Part shown: in pieces, positions 1 through 10,170 of the stretch
Layout of the letters: each line of letters begins with the position of its first letter
Numbering within the stretch: the stretch's first letter is position 1
DNA from: Bos javanicus
Taxonomy: Eukaryota > Chordata > Mammalia > Artiodactyla > Bovidae
DNA: 64,000 bases
NCBI RefSeq assembly: GCF_032452875.1
Contig: NC_083869.1
Coordinates: 79,478,501-79,542,500 of the forward strand
Direction: 5' to 3'
Program-made: the position numbers and the translations under genes
Notes under the pieces: generated by a model
The model's input: the letters and a program-made list of their open reading frames with translations, nothing else
The model's database searches: none
What the model was told of the DNA's origin: nothing

Positions 1-930
1 TACATTAGCACTTAACCTCCACAACTGATTGGCCCCAAACTGGGAAAGGAGTACGACAAGGCTGTATATTGTCGCCTTGTCTGTGAAATGCTGGGCTGGA
101 TGAAGCACAGGCTGGAATCAAGCCTGCCAGGAGAAATATCAGTAGCCTCAGAAATGCAGATGACACCTCCCTTATGGCAGAACGTGAAGAGGAACTAAAG
201 AACCTCTTGATGAGGATGCAAGAGGAAAAATGGCTTAAAATTAGCTTAAAAACTCAACTCAAAAAACTAAGATCATGGCATCTGGTTCCCATAACTTCAT
301 GGCAAATAGATGGGGGAAAAGTGGAAGCAGTGACTTTATTTTTGGGGGTGCCAAAATCACGGTGGACGGTGACTGCAGTTGTGAAATTAAAAGACACTTG
401 GTCCTTGGAAGGGAAGCTATGACAAACCTACTCAGTATTATTAATAAACAGAGATGTCACTTTGCCAACAGAAGTCTGTATAGTCAAAGCTACAGTTTTT
501 CCAGTAGTCGTGTACAGATTTGAGAACTGGACCATAAAGAAGGCTGAGTGCTGAAGAATTGATGCTGTTGAATTGTGGAGCTGTAGAAGACTCTTGAGAG
601 TCCCTTGGATATCAAGGAGATCAAACCAGTCAATCCTAAAGGAAATAAATCCTGAATATTCACTAGAAGGACTGCTGCTGAAGCTGAAGCTCCATTATTT
701 TGGCCACCTGATGCAAAGAGCTGACTTATTTGAAAAGAGTCTGAAGCTGGGAAAGACTGAAGGCAAAAAAAGGGAGTGGCAGAGGATGAGATGGTTAGAT
801 ATCATCACCAACTCAATGGACATGAAACTGAGCAAACTCTTGGAGATAGTGAAGGGCAGAGGAGCCTGGTGTGCTGCAGCCCATGGGATCACAAGAGTCA
901 GACAAAACTTAGTGACTAAATAACAGCAAC
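1..930 (+). mobile_element. Old BovB (RTE) LINE, 3' part
   Basis: The + strand carries degraded BovB reverse-transcriptase C-terminal sequence. Translated fragments at 174-422 and 573-923 include AEREEELKNLL and RRLLRVPWISRRSNQS, which are BovB hallmarks. The 3' end is the A/C-rich tail near 905-930 (aaataacagcaac), as in older BovB copies, not the CTGAA/CTGAT tails of younger ones. Stops and frameshifts leave no intact ORF. The copy is truncated by the window start. Confidence 0.85.
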
Positions 931-1321
931 ACATTAAGATTAGTTTTTCTCTAGAACCATTTGTTGAAGTGCAGTGGGCAGGACAGAAGAAAGGAATTGA
1001 GCTAAAGAGGAAGTAGAAAGAGGACAAAAACAAAGGCACAGTTTTTGATGGAGGTATTTTCTTTCTCCTTTGCTCCTGTCTGTTGGCTCAAGAAGAACCC
1101 TCGAAGTTTTACATCGGGCTGGCTACACCAATGTGCTTCAATTTTTCACATCAGGGACAGATCTTCTGCTGTATCTTTGGATGGACTTTACTAGTTAGTA
1201 AATCTTTAACTCCAGCAAAAAGCATTCCTTTTCTACGTCAGACTGTGGCCCTGAGGGGAACAGTCATGCTATCCTGGCTCTTATGAACCTTAGAGTCCAG
1301 TAGGGGAGAAACAGTCACGTG

Positions 1322-1533
1322 GAAGTGGAAGTGTTAGTCACTCAGTTGGGTCTGACTCTGTGACCCAATGGACTATAGCCTACCATGCTCCTCTGTTCAT
1401 GGGGTTTTCCAGACAAGAATACTGGAGAGGGTTGCCATTCTCTTTTCCAGGGATCTTCCTGACCCAAGGAATGAACCCAGGTCTCCTGCACTGGCAGGCA
1501 GATTCTTTACCATCTGAAACACCACGGAAGCCC
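1322..1533 (-). mobile_element. Bov-tA SINE
   Basis: This is the reverse complement of a tRNA-derived ruminant SINE. The tRNA-like head is on the right (gcaggcagattctttaccatctga) and the body contains the tggggttttccagacaagaatactggag block. An identical copy is at 11492-11703. Confidence 0.9.
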
Positions 1534-1534
1534 T

Positions 1535-1616
1535 GAAACAGCTTGTAGCCCACCACTCAGAGTCAAACTGTTGCCTCTAAGGCCCTCCTAAATTGTAGTT
1601 TGGAAACTGTCACTGC
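1535..1616. repeat. 82 bp inverted-repeat left arm, copy A
   Basis: Identical to 11705-11786, which pairs as an inverted repeat with 12758-12839. Copy A has no matching right arm at the equivalent downstream place; that place is occupied by a different BovB body. Confidence 0.7.
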
Positions 1617-1770
1617 TTTTGTAAATACTGTTCCCTCTGCCTGAAAGCCTCACCTTTCCTCTTCAATGCTGATGAAATTTTACTCTTTAGATTTCAACTT
1701 AAATGTCACCTATTCAAATATGTTTGCTTGTTAAGAACTCTCACAGCACCAGTTTTTTCTTTCAAGCAAA
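1600..1770 (+). repeat. L2 LINE 3' fragment
   Basis: The words ctgttccctctgcctgaaag and atttcaacttaaatgtcacct are characteristic of the L2 3' end in forward orientation. It is ancient and diverged, and is duplicated at about 11770-11940. Confidence 0.6.
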
Positions 1771-1835
1771 TGGATAATCCTATGAGACTGTTTCATACAT
1801 ATTTGAGTATGTTTGAAAGGCAGCAGTTTGACTCT

Positions 1836-2691
1836 TCAGTTCAGTTCAGTTCAGTCGCTCAGTAGTGTCCGACTCTTTGCGACCCCATGAATCACAGCAC
1901 GCCAGGCCTCCCTGTCCATCACCAAGTCCCGGAGTTCGCTCAAACTCACGTCCATCGAGTCAGTGATGCCGTCCAGCCATCTCATCCTCTGTCGTCCCCC
2001 TCTCCTCCTGCCCCCAATCCCTCCCAGCATCAGAGTCTTTTCCAATGAGTCAACTCTTCGCATGAGGTGGCCCGAGTACTGGAGTTTCAGCTTTAGCATC
2101 ATTCCTTCCAAAGAACACCCAGGGCTGATCTCCTTCAGAATGGACTGGTTGGATCTCCTTGCAGTCCAAGGGACTCTCAAGAGTCTTCTCCAACACCACA
2201 GTTCAAAAGCATCAATTCTTCGGTGCTCAGCTTTCTTCACAGTCCAACTCTCACATCCATACATGACCACTGGAAAAGCCATAGCCTTGGCTAGATGGAC
2301 CTTCATTGGCAATGTCTCTGCTTTTAAAAATGGTATCTAGGTTGGTCATAACTTTTCTTCTAAGGAGTAAGAGTCTTTTAATTTCATGGCTGCAGTCACC
2401 ATCTGCAGTGATTTTGGAGCCCCCCAAAATAAAGTCTGACACTGTTTCCACTGTTTCCCCATCTATTCCCCATGAAGTGATGGGACCAGATGCCGTGATC
2501 TTCGTTTTCTGAATGTTGAGCTTTCAGCCAACTTTTTCACTCTCCTCTTTCACTTTCATCAAGAGGCTTTTTAGTTCCTCTTCACTTTCTGCCATAAGGG
2601 TGGTGTCATCTGCATATCTGAGGTTACTGATATTTCTCTGTGCAGTCTTGATTCCAGCTTGTGCTTCTTCCAGCCCAGCGTTTCTCATGAT
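1836..2691 (-). mobile_element. BovB LINE 3' segment of a 5'-inverted copy
   Basis: A - strand BovB begins at a (TTCAG)n tail and runs through the reverse-transcriptase C-terminal region. Antisense ORF 1851-2312 contains RRLLRVPWTARRSNQS and GGIGGRRRGGRQRMRWLDGI. At about 2691 it abuts the element's own 5' end in the opposite orientation, the standard product of twin priming. Up to 1999 the sequence is identical to 12006-12169, then it diverges by several percent, so this element looks like a hybrid of two BovB copies. Confidence 0.88.
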
Positions 2692-2708
2692 CTCGCAGGA
2701 GCAGCCGA

Positions 2709-3170
2709 GAGGAGCTACCCCACGTCCGAGGTCAGGGGTGGCGGCCGGGAGGAGCTACCCCACGTCCGAGGTCGGGGGCAGCGGCCAAGGGGAGCTACCC
2801 CACGTCCGAGGTCAGGGGCGGTGGCCGGGAGGAGCTAACCCACGTCCGAGATCAGGGGCGGCAGCCAAGAGTGCCAGGCTGGGACAGCTCGGGAGCAGCT
2901 GAGAGGAGCTACCCCACCTCCAAGGTCAGGGACGGCTGCCAAGAGGAGCTACCCCCCGCCTGAGGCCAGGGGCGGCGGCCAAGTGGAGCAACCCCACATC
3001 CAAGGAGCAGTGGCTGCACACGAGGGCCTAGAGGAGCTACTCCATGTTCAAGGTCAGGAGGGGCGGCGGTGAGGAGATACCCCTCGTCCAAGGTAAGGAG
3101 CAGCGGTTGCGTTTTGCTGGACCAGCCGTGAAGAGATACCCCACGCCCAAGGTAAGAGAAACCCACGTAA
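2709..3170 (+). repeat. 40 bp GC-rich minisatellite in BovB 5'UTR
   Basis: The word ggagctaccc recurs at 2711, 2751, 2791 and 2831 with an exact 40 bp period. The pattern resumes at 2905, 2945 and 2985, and again at 3033 and 3073. Units carry CpG-rich cacgtccgaggtcaggggcg cores, in sharp contrast to the AT-rich surroundings. It belongs to the 5' end of full-length BovB rather than to the host locus. Confidence 0.85.
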
Positions 3171-3600
3171 GATGGTAGGTGATGAAAGAGGGCATCAGAG
3201 GGCAGACACACTGAAATTATAATCACAGAAAACTATAGTCAATCTAATCACACTAGGACCACAGCCTTGTCTTACTCAATGAAACTAAGCCATGCCATGT
3301 GGGGCCACCCAAGACGGGAGGGTCATGGTGGAGAGGTCTGACAGAATGTGGTCCACTGGAGAAGGGAATGGAAAACCACTTCCGTATTCTTGCCTTGAGA
3401 ACCCCATGAACAGTATGAAAAGGCAAAATGATAGCATAGTGAAAGAGGAACTCCCCAGGTCAGTAGGTGCCCAATATGCTACTGGAGATCAGTGGAGAAA
3501 TAACTCCAGAAAGAATGAAGGGATGGAGCCAAAGCAAAAACAATACCCAGTTGTGGATGTGACTGGTGATAGAAGCAAGGGCCGATGCTGTAAAGAGCAA

Positions 3601-4411
3601 TATTGCATAGGAACCTGGAATGTTAGGTCCATGAATCAAGGCAAGTTGCAAGTGGTCAAATAGGAGATGGCAAGAGTGAACGTCGACATTCTAGGAATCA
3701 GCGAACTAAAATGGACTGGAAAGGGTGAATTTAACTCAGATGACCATTATATCTACTACTGCGGACAGAAATCCCTTAGGAGAAATGGAGTAGCCATCAT
3801 GGTCAACAAAAGAGTCCAAAATGCAGTACTTGGATGCAATCTCAAAAACGACAGAATGATCTCTGTTCGTTTCCAAGGCAAACCATTCAATATCACAGGA
3901 ATCCAGGCCTATGCCCCAACCAGGAATGCTGAAGAAGCTGAAGTTGAATGGTTCTATGAAGACCTAGAAGACCTTTGAGAACTAACACCCAAAAAAGATG
4001 TCCTTTTCACTATAGAGGACTGGAATGCAAAAGTAGGAAGTCAAGAAACACCTGAAGTAACAGGCAAATTTGGCCTTGGAATACGGAATGAAGCAAGGCA
4101 AAGTCTAATAGAGTTTTGCCAAGAGAATGCACTGGTCATAGCAAACACCCTCTTCCAACAACACAAGAGAAGACTCTACACATGGACATCACCAGATGGT
4201 CAACACCGAAATCAGATTGATTATATTCTTTGCAGCCAAAGATGGAGAAGCTCTAAACAGTCAGCAGAAATAAGACCGGGAGCTGACTTTGGCTCAGATC
4301 ATGAGCTCCTTATTGTGAAACTCAGACTTAAATTGAAGAAAGTAGGGAAAACCACTAGACCATTCAGGTATGACCTAAATCAAATCCCTTATGATTATAC
4401 AGTGGAAGTGA
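3601..4411 (+). pseudogene. BovB endonuclease-domain remnant
   Basis: This is an RTE-clade ORF region encoding the apurinic/apyrimidinic-like endonuclease that nicks target DNA. The frame starting GTWNVRSMNQGKL at 3610 is interrupted by TAG at 3661-3663. It reopens at 3667 and stops at TGA 3976-3978 after WFYEDLEDL. The downstream frame continues in pieces to 4411, including the DYILCSQRWRSS region near 4218-4260. In-frame stops and loss of the downstream reverse transcriptase make it non-functional. Confidence 0.8.
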
Positions 4412-6229
4412 TTATCCTTAGTATGATTTAATTGTTTCCAACACAGAGGAGAGAGACTTTAAACCTAAATTACCATAGCCTGGTGTTATATATATAAATC
4501 CATCCCATAATTGTGGGAGATTTTTTCTTTCTTTGCTGAAACTTTTCTTGTTGCTCTGATTGAGCTTGAGTAATAGAAAAAAAGCTCAGATTTATGGCCA
4601 GAGTCAGAGCAGGCATTATTAATTGGCCCAGTGAGGGGGATCCCATCTAGTAATATCACAGTGACCTGAATATGACTATAATATTTTTTAAGTAAATTTT
4701 TTCAGGGCCACCCAGTGAGAGTCTTGTAGTAGAGAAATTTACCAAGGTAACCCAGAACTAGACACAGGTAATTGCCCACAAACCCATCAATTGGATTGAT
4801 TTCTAAAACTAGCATAGAATCAGGCCTATGATAGAAAAGCATTTGGTTTATATGCAAAGGTTTAAGAAGTCAAGAAAACGTTATAAATGATCATACGAAT
4901 CAGGTCCAGCATCTTGGGCAAGCTCTACCTCTGATGTCGTCATCTTCTCATCCTGGTATAGTGCAGTTTCTCCTGATAATAAAGTCCTTCCATCCAGGTT
5001 GGAGACAGTCCCTTAAATTATGTCTTTTTCCAGTCCTGGTTGCAGGTCATGAGGCATCTGATCTTCATCCAAAGATAGATTACTGAGATAAGCTTCAGAA
5101 ACAAACTTAGGGTATTCTTTAAGAATTCAATTAAATTTTACATTAATATCACATAACAGCAAAGAACTATCCAAGAAATGAGTCTTACTACCTCCATTGG
5201 TAGACCTCCATTAACAAACTGGGATTTAGCATTTATTGAAACATCTTTTTCTCCTTAAAATTACCCTCATTTTTATCAAATATAACCAAATTAAGGCTAG
5301 CTTGTTTACAAAATAGGTCTGTTCTCACTAATTTTGGTCTGATGATTTATATAACCACAATTGATCGTAGACTTTTTATTTTGCTGAAACATTTATAGAG
5401 TCTCAGACTGAACTTTTAAAATAAAACAGGGCTGGGAAACTCACATGAAAGGCCTATCACAGATTTTGCCTAAGAAATCTAGGTGAATTCTTCCCTTTTT
5501 AAGGTCTCAAAATTTTCTTGAGATTTTTGTACCTGTGAGATAACCTTCCTAACTCATTTGATAAACTTACTGGAAACCTAAGAATTTCAAATTTTTGGAG
5601 GAGTCAGATAGAGAGAAAATATAATTGTTTTGTTTATAACGTTTAGTTTAACCAAAGTATTGTCATAATTAGTTTGAGAGGATGGTTTTCCCTACTCCCT
5701 GAAAACATAAGATTCAAACCCGTAATTTTTGAGATAGAAATCATAAAAGTTATAAGCATATTCACTGGTTCATTCAGTCTTTTTGTTAACTTTTGTGAAG
5801 TCCTCAGATTTTCCATTAGAATACCAGGACATATCAGGATGTTAAGAACTCCATAATTTCTAGGACATCTGTATTAGTAATTTTACCATACATTATAACA
5901 TGAGCGGATTTATTACTCATTTGATAATCTTTTTCATGTACTTTAACCAACCAAATAAACACAGTTTAATATCTCTCTTTGGGATGTTTCAGGGGCCCTC
6001 TGAAACACCCCAAAGTTAGCTAGAGGTCAAAACAACTTCAAAAGAATTCTATTTAGGATGTTTTATCAAAAAGATCAATTAAAAGGGCTTAGAACATTTG
6101 GTCAGATTTAGTCAATGTTGATGGGTGTATCATTTAGCTTGCTGATATGTCACAATAGGCGTAAATACCAAGGCTCAAGGTCTAGTGAAAGTCAGCTCCG
6201 CCATCTTGTACCTAATTGGCTCTAACTAA
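4412..6229. other. Unclassified AT-rich intergenic sequence
   Basis: No convincing gene. The - strand around 4960-5100 has weak, stop-broken similarity in feel to a retroviral integrase C-terminus (a DLQPG-type word). The right end near 6200 has an LTR-like 'gccatcttgt' word. It may be decayed ERV interior related to the LTR at 8612-9093, but I cannot establish that. Confidence 0.3.
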
Positions 6230-6780
6230 TTAAAAGACGCTTACTCCTTGGAAGGAAAGTTATGACTAACCTAGATAGCATATGAAAAAGCAGAGACATT
6301 ACTTTGCCAACAAAGGTCCGTCTAGTCAAGGCTATGGTTTTTCCTGTGGTCATGTGTGGATGTGAGAGTTGGACTGTGAAGAAGGCTGAGCGCCGAAGAA
6401 CTGATGCTTTTGAACTGTGGTGTTGGAGAAGACTCTTGAGAGTCCCTTGGACTGCAAGGAGATCCAACCAGTCCATTCTCAAGGAGATCAGCCCTGGGAT
6501 TTCTTTGGAAGAAACGATGCTAAGTCTGAAACTCCAGTACTTTGGCCACCTCATGCGAAGAGTTGACTCATTGGAAAAGACTCTGATGCTGGGAGGGATT
6601 GGGGGCAGGAGGAAAGGGGGACGACAGAGGATGAGATGGCTGGATGGCATCACTGACTCGATGGATGTGAGTCTGGGTGAACTCCGGGAGTTGGTGATGG
6701 ACAGGGAGGCCTGGCATGCTGCGATTCATGGGGTCGCAAAGAGTTGAACACGACTGAGCGACTGAACTGAACTGAACTGA
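6230..6780 (+). mobile_element. BovB LINE, 5'-truncated
   Basis: The + strand BovB 3' end starts at attaaaagacgcttactcc and ends in a (CTGAA)n tail at 6762-6780. The frame 6304-6747 (147 aa) is open across VFPVVMCGCESWTVKKAERRR and RRLLRVPWTARRSNQS. It lacks the reverse-transcriptase core, so it is a dead fragment. Confidence 0.93.
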
Positions 6781-8100
6781 GTTTTCTTATGGCTGTGTCA
6801 TTCGTAACAAAATCCATTTATGTAACTAATTGTAATCCAATTTTTAGAAAATCCTGATCATGCATAACTCTTTTTAGTATTTTTAATACCTTTTTTTTTT
6901 TAACTGAAAACACACTTCCTACTTTCCTTTAGCAACCAAGAACTAACTTTTTTATTTGCATTTTATAGATTGGTGAGCATAAATACCAGTGATAATTTCT
7001 AAAACCCTTGCTTTCTTAGAACATTTTAGGATGGCACCAAACATTATTCACTTATAGTCTCAAATTTCTTTGTTTTTCTGTAAAAGGAAATTGGTGTTTA
7101 GTAGTAAATGTTTCAAAACCTTATTTTAGTTGGAAATGACCTAACTATTCAATAGACTTCTAAAACTTGGCACGCTTAGCACAACCCTTAGAAATTCAAG
7201 TTACACCAATCTGGAGAGACTATTTTAGACAGATATTCCTAAAAAATAATTATTCCTAATAGAGCTTATCTAAAAACTCATATCTCATTTACACTTTTTT
7301 AGAAGTTTCTTCACTTGAGGTGATGTCCTTATTGACCAACTTGTAACTTATATGATGATATTTAACTTATATTAAACCTAGCTACAATGAAAATATTCTA
7401 CTTAATATTAATTAGTCTAAGACATGTCTATATTAGATAGGTCAACAAACAAACATTAATATCAGGTATTTAATATTGAATAGTTTCCAGTTCACATGAA
7501 CCTGGAATTTATTGTTTAATTTAGAATTATTTGATTTGTAAGCGCTTACCTTTCTTTAAGCCAATTAAATAGAGCTCATTTACAAATTAACCTCAAAAAT
7601 ATTACCCAGAGACAAAGACATACCAAGACATATTGAGACAGACGCAGTGCAAGATCTAGCTTCATTTTCTAAGTTTAGTCATGAATTAGATATTACAATA
7701 TAAAATTTACTAGTTTATAAAAAAAACAGTTGCAATAAATAAAAATTTTAAAGGCTTTTCCCCCTTTTCCCTCAGTCTCAGGACTTAGAGATGGTCTAGA
7801 TAAGTGTTCCTGAGAGCCCTGGTCTCAAGGCACAGGGAAAGAAAATCAAGCTCTAACAAAATGGTGGCAGGTCTAAACCAAATGGTGGCCAGACAAAGCA
7901 AAATGGCCATCAAAAATCACAACACAGAACACAGGGTTAAAACACACACATATAAACCTGGCAGTCCTCATCAGACACTCCCTTAAATACAAGAATACAG
8001 TCTGTCAGAAAACCTCCTATAGAGACACAAAACTTCAGATCCAAGTATTAACAGAGTAAAGGAAAAAATTTCAGGTCTTCAAAGATTTCAAAGGGAGGAA
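6781..8100. other. Unclassified intergenic sequence
   Basis: AT-rich, with no supported gene. Near 7858-7910 the word aaatggtggc recurs three times with variations. It lies directly downstream (on the - strand) of the ERV leader and may be decayed proviral interior. Confidence 0.3.
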
Positions 8101-8592
8101 AGGAAGCCAGGTTGAAAGAAGAAGGGGAAGGAGGTGGGAGAGGGGGGCAAAAAGGGTTGCCTTACAGACCTCTCCTGCCACCTGCAGATACCCAGGCTTT
8201 ATGGGACTTTACCCTGGGCCTCCAGAGAAGGGAGGACTGGAACTCGGCCCTACCAGAAATCAGACCGGGCCAGAACCAGAATTCGAGTTCTCTGTCAAGA
8301 GGAGATCAGTCTCCAATCCTCAGCTCAGGCTGAGGCCCTTTGACCAGATTCCTGCATCCAGGACCAGGGAACTAGAAAAATGGGGAAGGAGAGGAAAGAG
8401 AGAGGGAAGGGGAGAGAGGTCCATAAAGTCTCTTGTTCCTTACCGGTCGGGTCACTCTGGCCAGTTGTCTGCGTCAGGAGGAGACCAGGGACAAAAGGGT
8501 CCCAGTTGCGGCTGCTGGGTCTGGTCCATTGGCAGGCAAGCTGGCCCCTGAGTACCTCAATTGGTCAGGATGTCAGTCTCAGCGAAGAAGAG
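8101..8592 (-). mobile_element. ERV leader region, 5' end of a degraded provirus
   Basis: On the - strand this follows the primer binding site and is GC-richer than its flanks. Near 8447-8455 the - strand reads ACCGGTAAGG, a good retroviral-style splice donor. The + strand is purine-rich at 8100-8160 and 8380-8425, i.e. C/T-rich on the - strand. No gag frame with recognisable motifs is visible. The class is probably gammaretrovirus-like (ERV1), judged from leader layout only. Confidence 0.55.
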
Positions 8593-8609
8593 TCCCACCA
8601 GAGTCGCCA
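8593..8609 (-). other. ERV primer binding site, tRNA-Arg (TCT) type
   Basis: The + strand reads tcccaccagagtcgcca. This equals the 3' end of the mammalian tRNA-Arg(TCT) T-arm and acceptor plus CCA, as I recall that tRNA. It sits two bases from the LTR edge at 8612, the normal spacing of a retroviral primer binding site to U5. This fixes the provirus orientation as - strand. Confidence 0.72.
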
Positions 8610-8611
8610 TT

Positions 8612-9093
8612 TGTTGCAGGAAGGCGGACCCCTTCCAGGGCCTGAAACTGGGCTCTTGTCTAACACTTGGAAATGAATTGTCCGAGGGGACACATGTGCT
8701 GACAAAGCAAGAGATTTTCTTGGGAAAGGGCAGCCAGGTGGAGAGCAGTAGGGTAAGGGAACCCAGGAGAACTGCTCTGCCACGTGGCTCGCAGTCTCGG
8801 ATTGTATGGTGGTGGGATTAGTTTCCGGGTTGTCTTTGGCCAATCATTCTAATTCAGTCTTTCCTGGTGGTGCACGCATCGCCCAGCCAAGATGGATGCT
8901 AGCGAGAGGGATTCTGGGAAGTGGACAGACACGTGGTGTCTCCTTTTGACCTTTCCCGAACTCTTCCGGTTGGTGGTGGCTTATTAGTTCCGTATTCCTT
9001 ACCAGGATCTCCTGTCATACAACAACTCATGCGAGTGGTTACTAAAGGGCCTGGCCAGGGTGGGCGGTTTCAGTCAGTGTCCTTCCACTAACA
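8612..9093 (-). mobile_element. ERV 5' LTR, complete (482 bp)
   Basis: The ends are imperfect inverted repeats: tgttgcaggaagg at 8612 and ccttccactaaca ending at 9093, giving TG...CA termini on the - strand. The - strand near 8712-8728 reads CAAGAAAATC where a poly(A) signal would be expected (one base from AATAAA). The adjacent primer binding site identifies it as the 5' LTR. I found no 3' LTR to its left in the window. Confidence 0.78.
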
Positions 9094-9295
9094 CCTTGAG
9101 GAAGTATTTGTGGCTTATCTCTTCACAGCTGGACATACCTGCACTTTCTGTGAGTTTCTGTAGAAAGAGGAATTTGAATTCTGTAGAAAGAGGAATTTGA
9201 ATTTGAATTCTGTAGAAAGAGGAATTTAAGAAGGAGAAGGTACTGGGGCCACCAACTATGAAGAGAAGAGATAAGCCACAAGTGCTTCTTCAAGA
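9094..9295. repeat. Inverted repeat flanking short tandem repeats
   Basis: Arm 9094-9127 (ttgtggcttatctcttc core) is the near-perfect reverse complement of 9262-9295 (gaagagataagccacaag core). It starts directly at the LTR edge and could fold into a stem with a loop of about 135 bases. Confidence 0.7.
9158..9232 (+). repeat. Three-copy tandem repeat
   Basis: The word ctgtagaaagaggaattt occurs at 9158, 9181 and 9210, giving periods of 23 and 29. It lies in the loop of the 9094-9295 inverted repeat. Confidence 0.85.
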
Positions 9296-9819
9296 TATTA
9301 TTTCTCCCAAGGCCTCACCAGAGAAGACCCTGCCAGGTGTATCTTTGTACCTAGCATCTAGTCTGTGTCACATGTGCTTTGGATCATTTACCAATGAGCT
9401 AAGCCACCTGTTTTAGTTTCCCGGGTTGTGCTTTTGCATAGGTCTCTGAAGGGAAGTACTAATATCCCATTCTGTTTGGACTCTAGATCTAGCCCCTTTT
9501 TTCTTTTAGTCACAACAGCACACTTTATTCCTGCCACCTCTTCCAACAACTCAGGAAGCTGGTAATAGGAAACCCTGTCTTCCCTTCCTTCCTTCGATGG
9601 TCCTTAATGAAATGTCCCTAAGTGCCAAGCACTGTGCTGGGTACCATCCCTTCTGCATTTTTCTGGTCTTGGTAGTCTATCTAGATTGACAGTCTCTCCT
9701 GCATTTTCTTGTCCATTCTGAGTCTTCCCTCTTATCTGGCTTTGATTTTTTTCTTTAAGGGTCCTCTCCCCAGCCTGGTCTCACATTGTCCTTTAGACTG
9801 TCACTGTTTGGAAACTCCA
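9296..9819. other. Unclassified intergenic sequence
   Basis: No gene, RNA or recognisable repeat seen. A weakly MIR-like word (aagtgccaagcactgtgctggg) lies near 9620-9642. Confidence 0.4.
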
Positions 9820-9831
9820 AATATGGAAGGT

Positions 9832-10110
9832 CGGAGAAGGCAGTGGCACCCCACTCCAGTACTCTTGCTTGGAAAATCCCATGGACGGAGGAGCCTGGTA
9901 GGCTGCAGTCCATGGGGTCGCTAAGAGTCGGACACGACTGAGCGACTTCACTTTCACCTTTCACTTTCATGCACTGGAGAAGGAAATAGCAACCCACTCC
10001 AGTGTTCTGGCCTGGAGAATCCCAGGGATGGCGGAGCCTGGTGGGCTGCCATCTATGGGGTCGCCCAGAGTTGGACACGACTGAAGCGACTTGGCAGCAG
10101 CAGCAGCAGC
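9832..10110 (+). mobile_element. BovA2 SINE (dimeric Bov-tA family)
   Basis: Two related monomers (9832-9958 and 9959-10090) end in an (AGC)n tail at 10095-10110. Flanking target-site duplications are aatatggaaggt (9820-9831) and aatgtgcaaggt (10111-10122), 10 of 12 matching. Confidence 0.92.
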
Positions 10111-10170
10111 AATGTGCAAGGTAGGTCCTAGGGAAGTTCTTGGAGAGATTTCCATGTCTGTGTTTAAATA

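Larger units (their letters stand above)
1..1999. repeat. Perfect direct duplication, copy A
   Basis: By eye this block matches 10171-12169 base for base at a constant offset of 10,170. The first mismatch is at 2000 (c) versus 12170 (t). The block contains an old BovB fragment, a Bov-tA SINE, an L2 fragment and the 3' tip of a younger BovB. Its left edge is the window edge, so its true extent is unknown. Identity across neutral repeat sequence means a recent event, gene conversion or an assembly artefact. Confidence 0.93.
2692..4411 (+). mobile_element. BovB LINE 5' segment, inverted relative to 1836-2691
   Basis: This is the BovB 5' untranslated region followed by the endonuclease region on the + strand. 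Translation at 3667-3978 gives VDILGISELKWTGKGEF and RRNGVAIMVNKRVQ, typical of the RTE APE-type endonuclease. The match stops at about 4411 in a segment reading YDYTVEV. Together with 1836-2691 it forms a head-inverted insertion. Confidence 0.88.

Noticed and set aside
174..1286. Small ORFs repeated identically at 10344-11456
   Set aside because: They are frames through an old BovB and flanking non-coding sequence. The identity reflects the DNA duplication, not selection on a protein.
2709..3170. CRISPR-like or satellite array
   Set aside because: The 40 bp units are contiguous without spacers and form the 5'UTR of a BovB element in a vertebrate genome.
6304..6747. 147 aa ORF as an active transposon protein
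   Set aside because: It is a 5'-truncated BovB end without endonuclease or polymerase core.
4412..8100. Confident annotation of retroviral pol/env genes on the - strand
   Set aside because: Only faint word-level resemblance and many stops. The proviral interior is plausible from the adjacent LTR and primer binding site, but no domain can be defended by eye.
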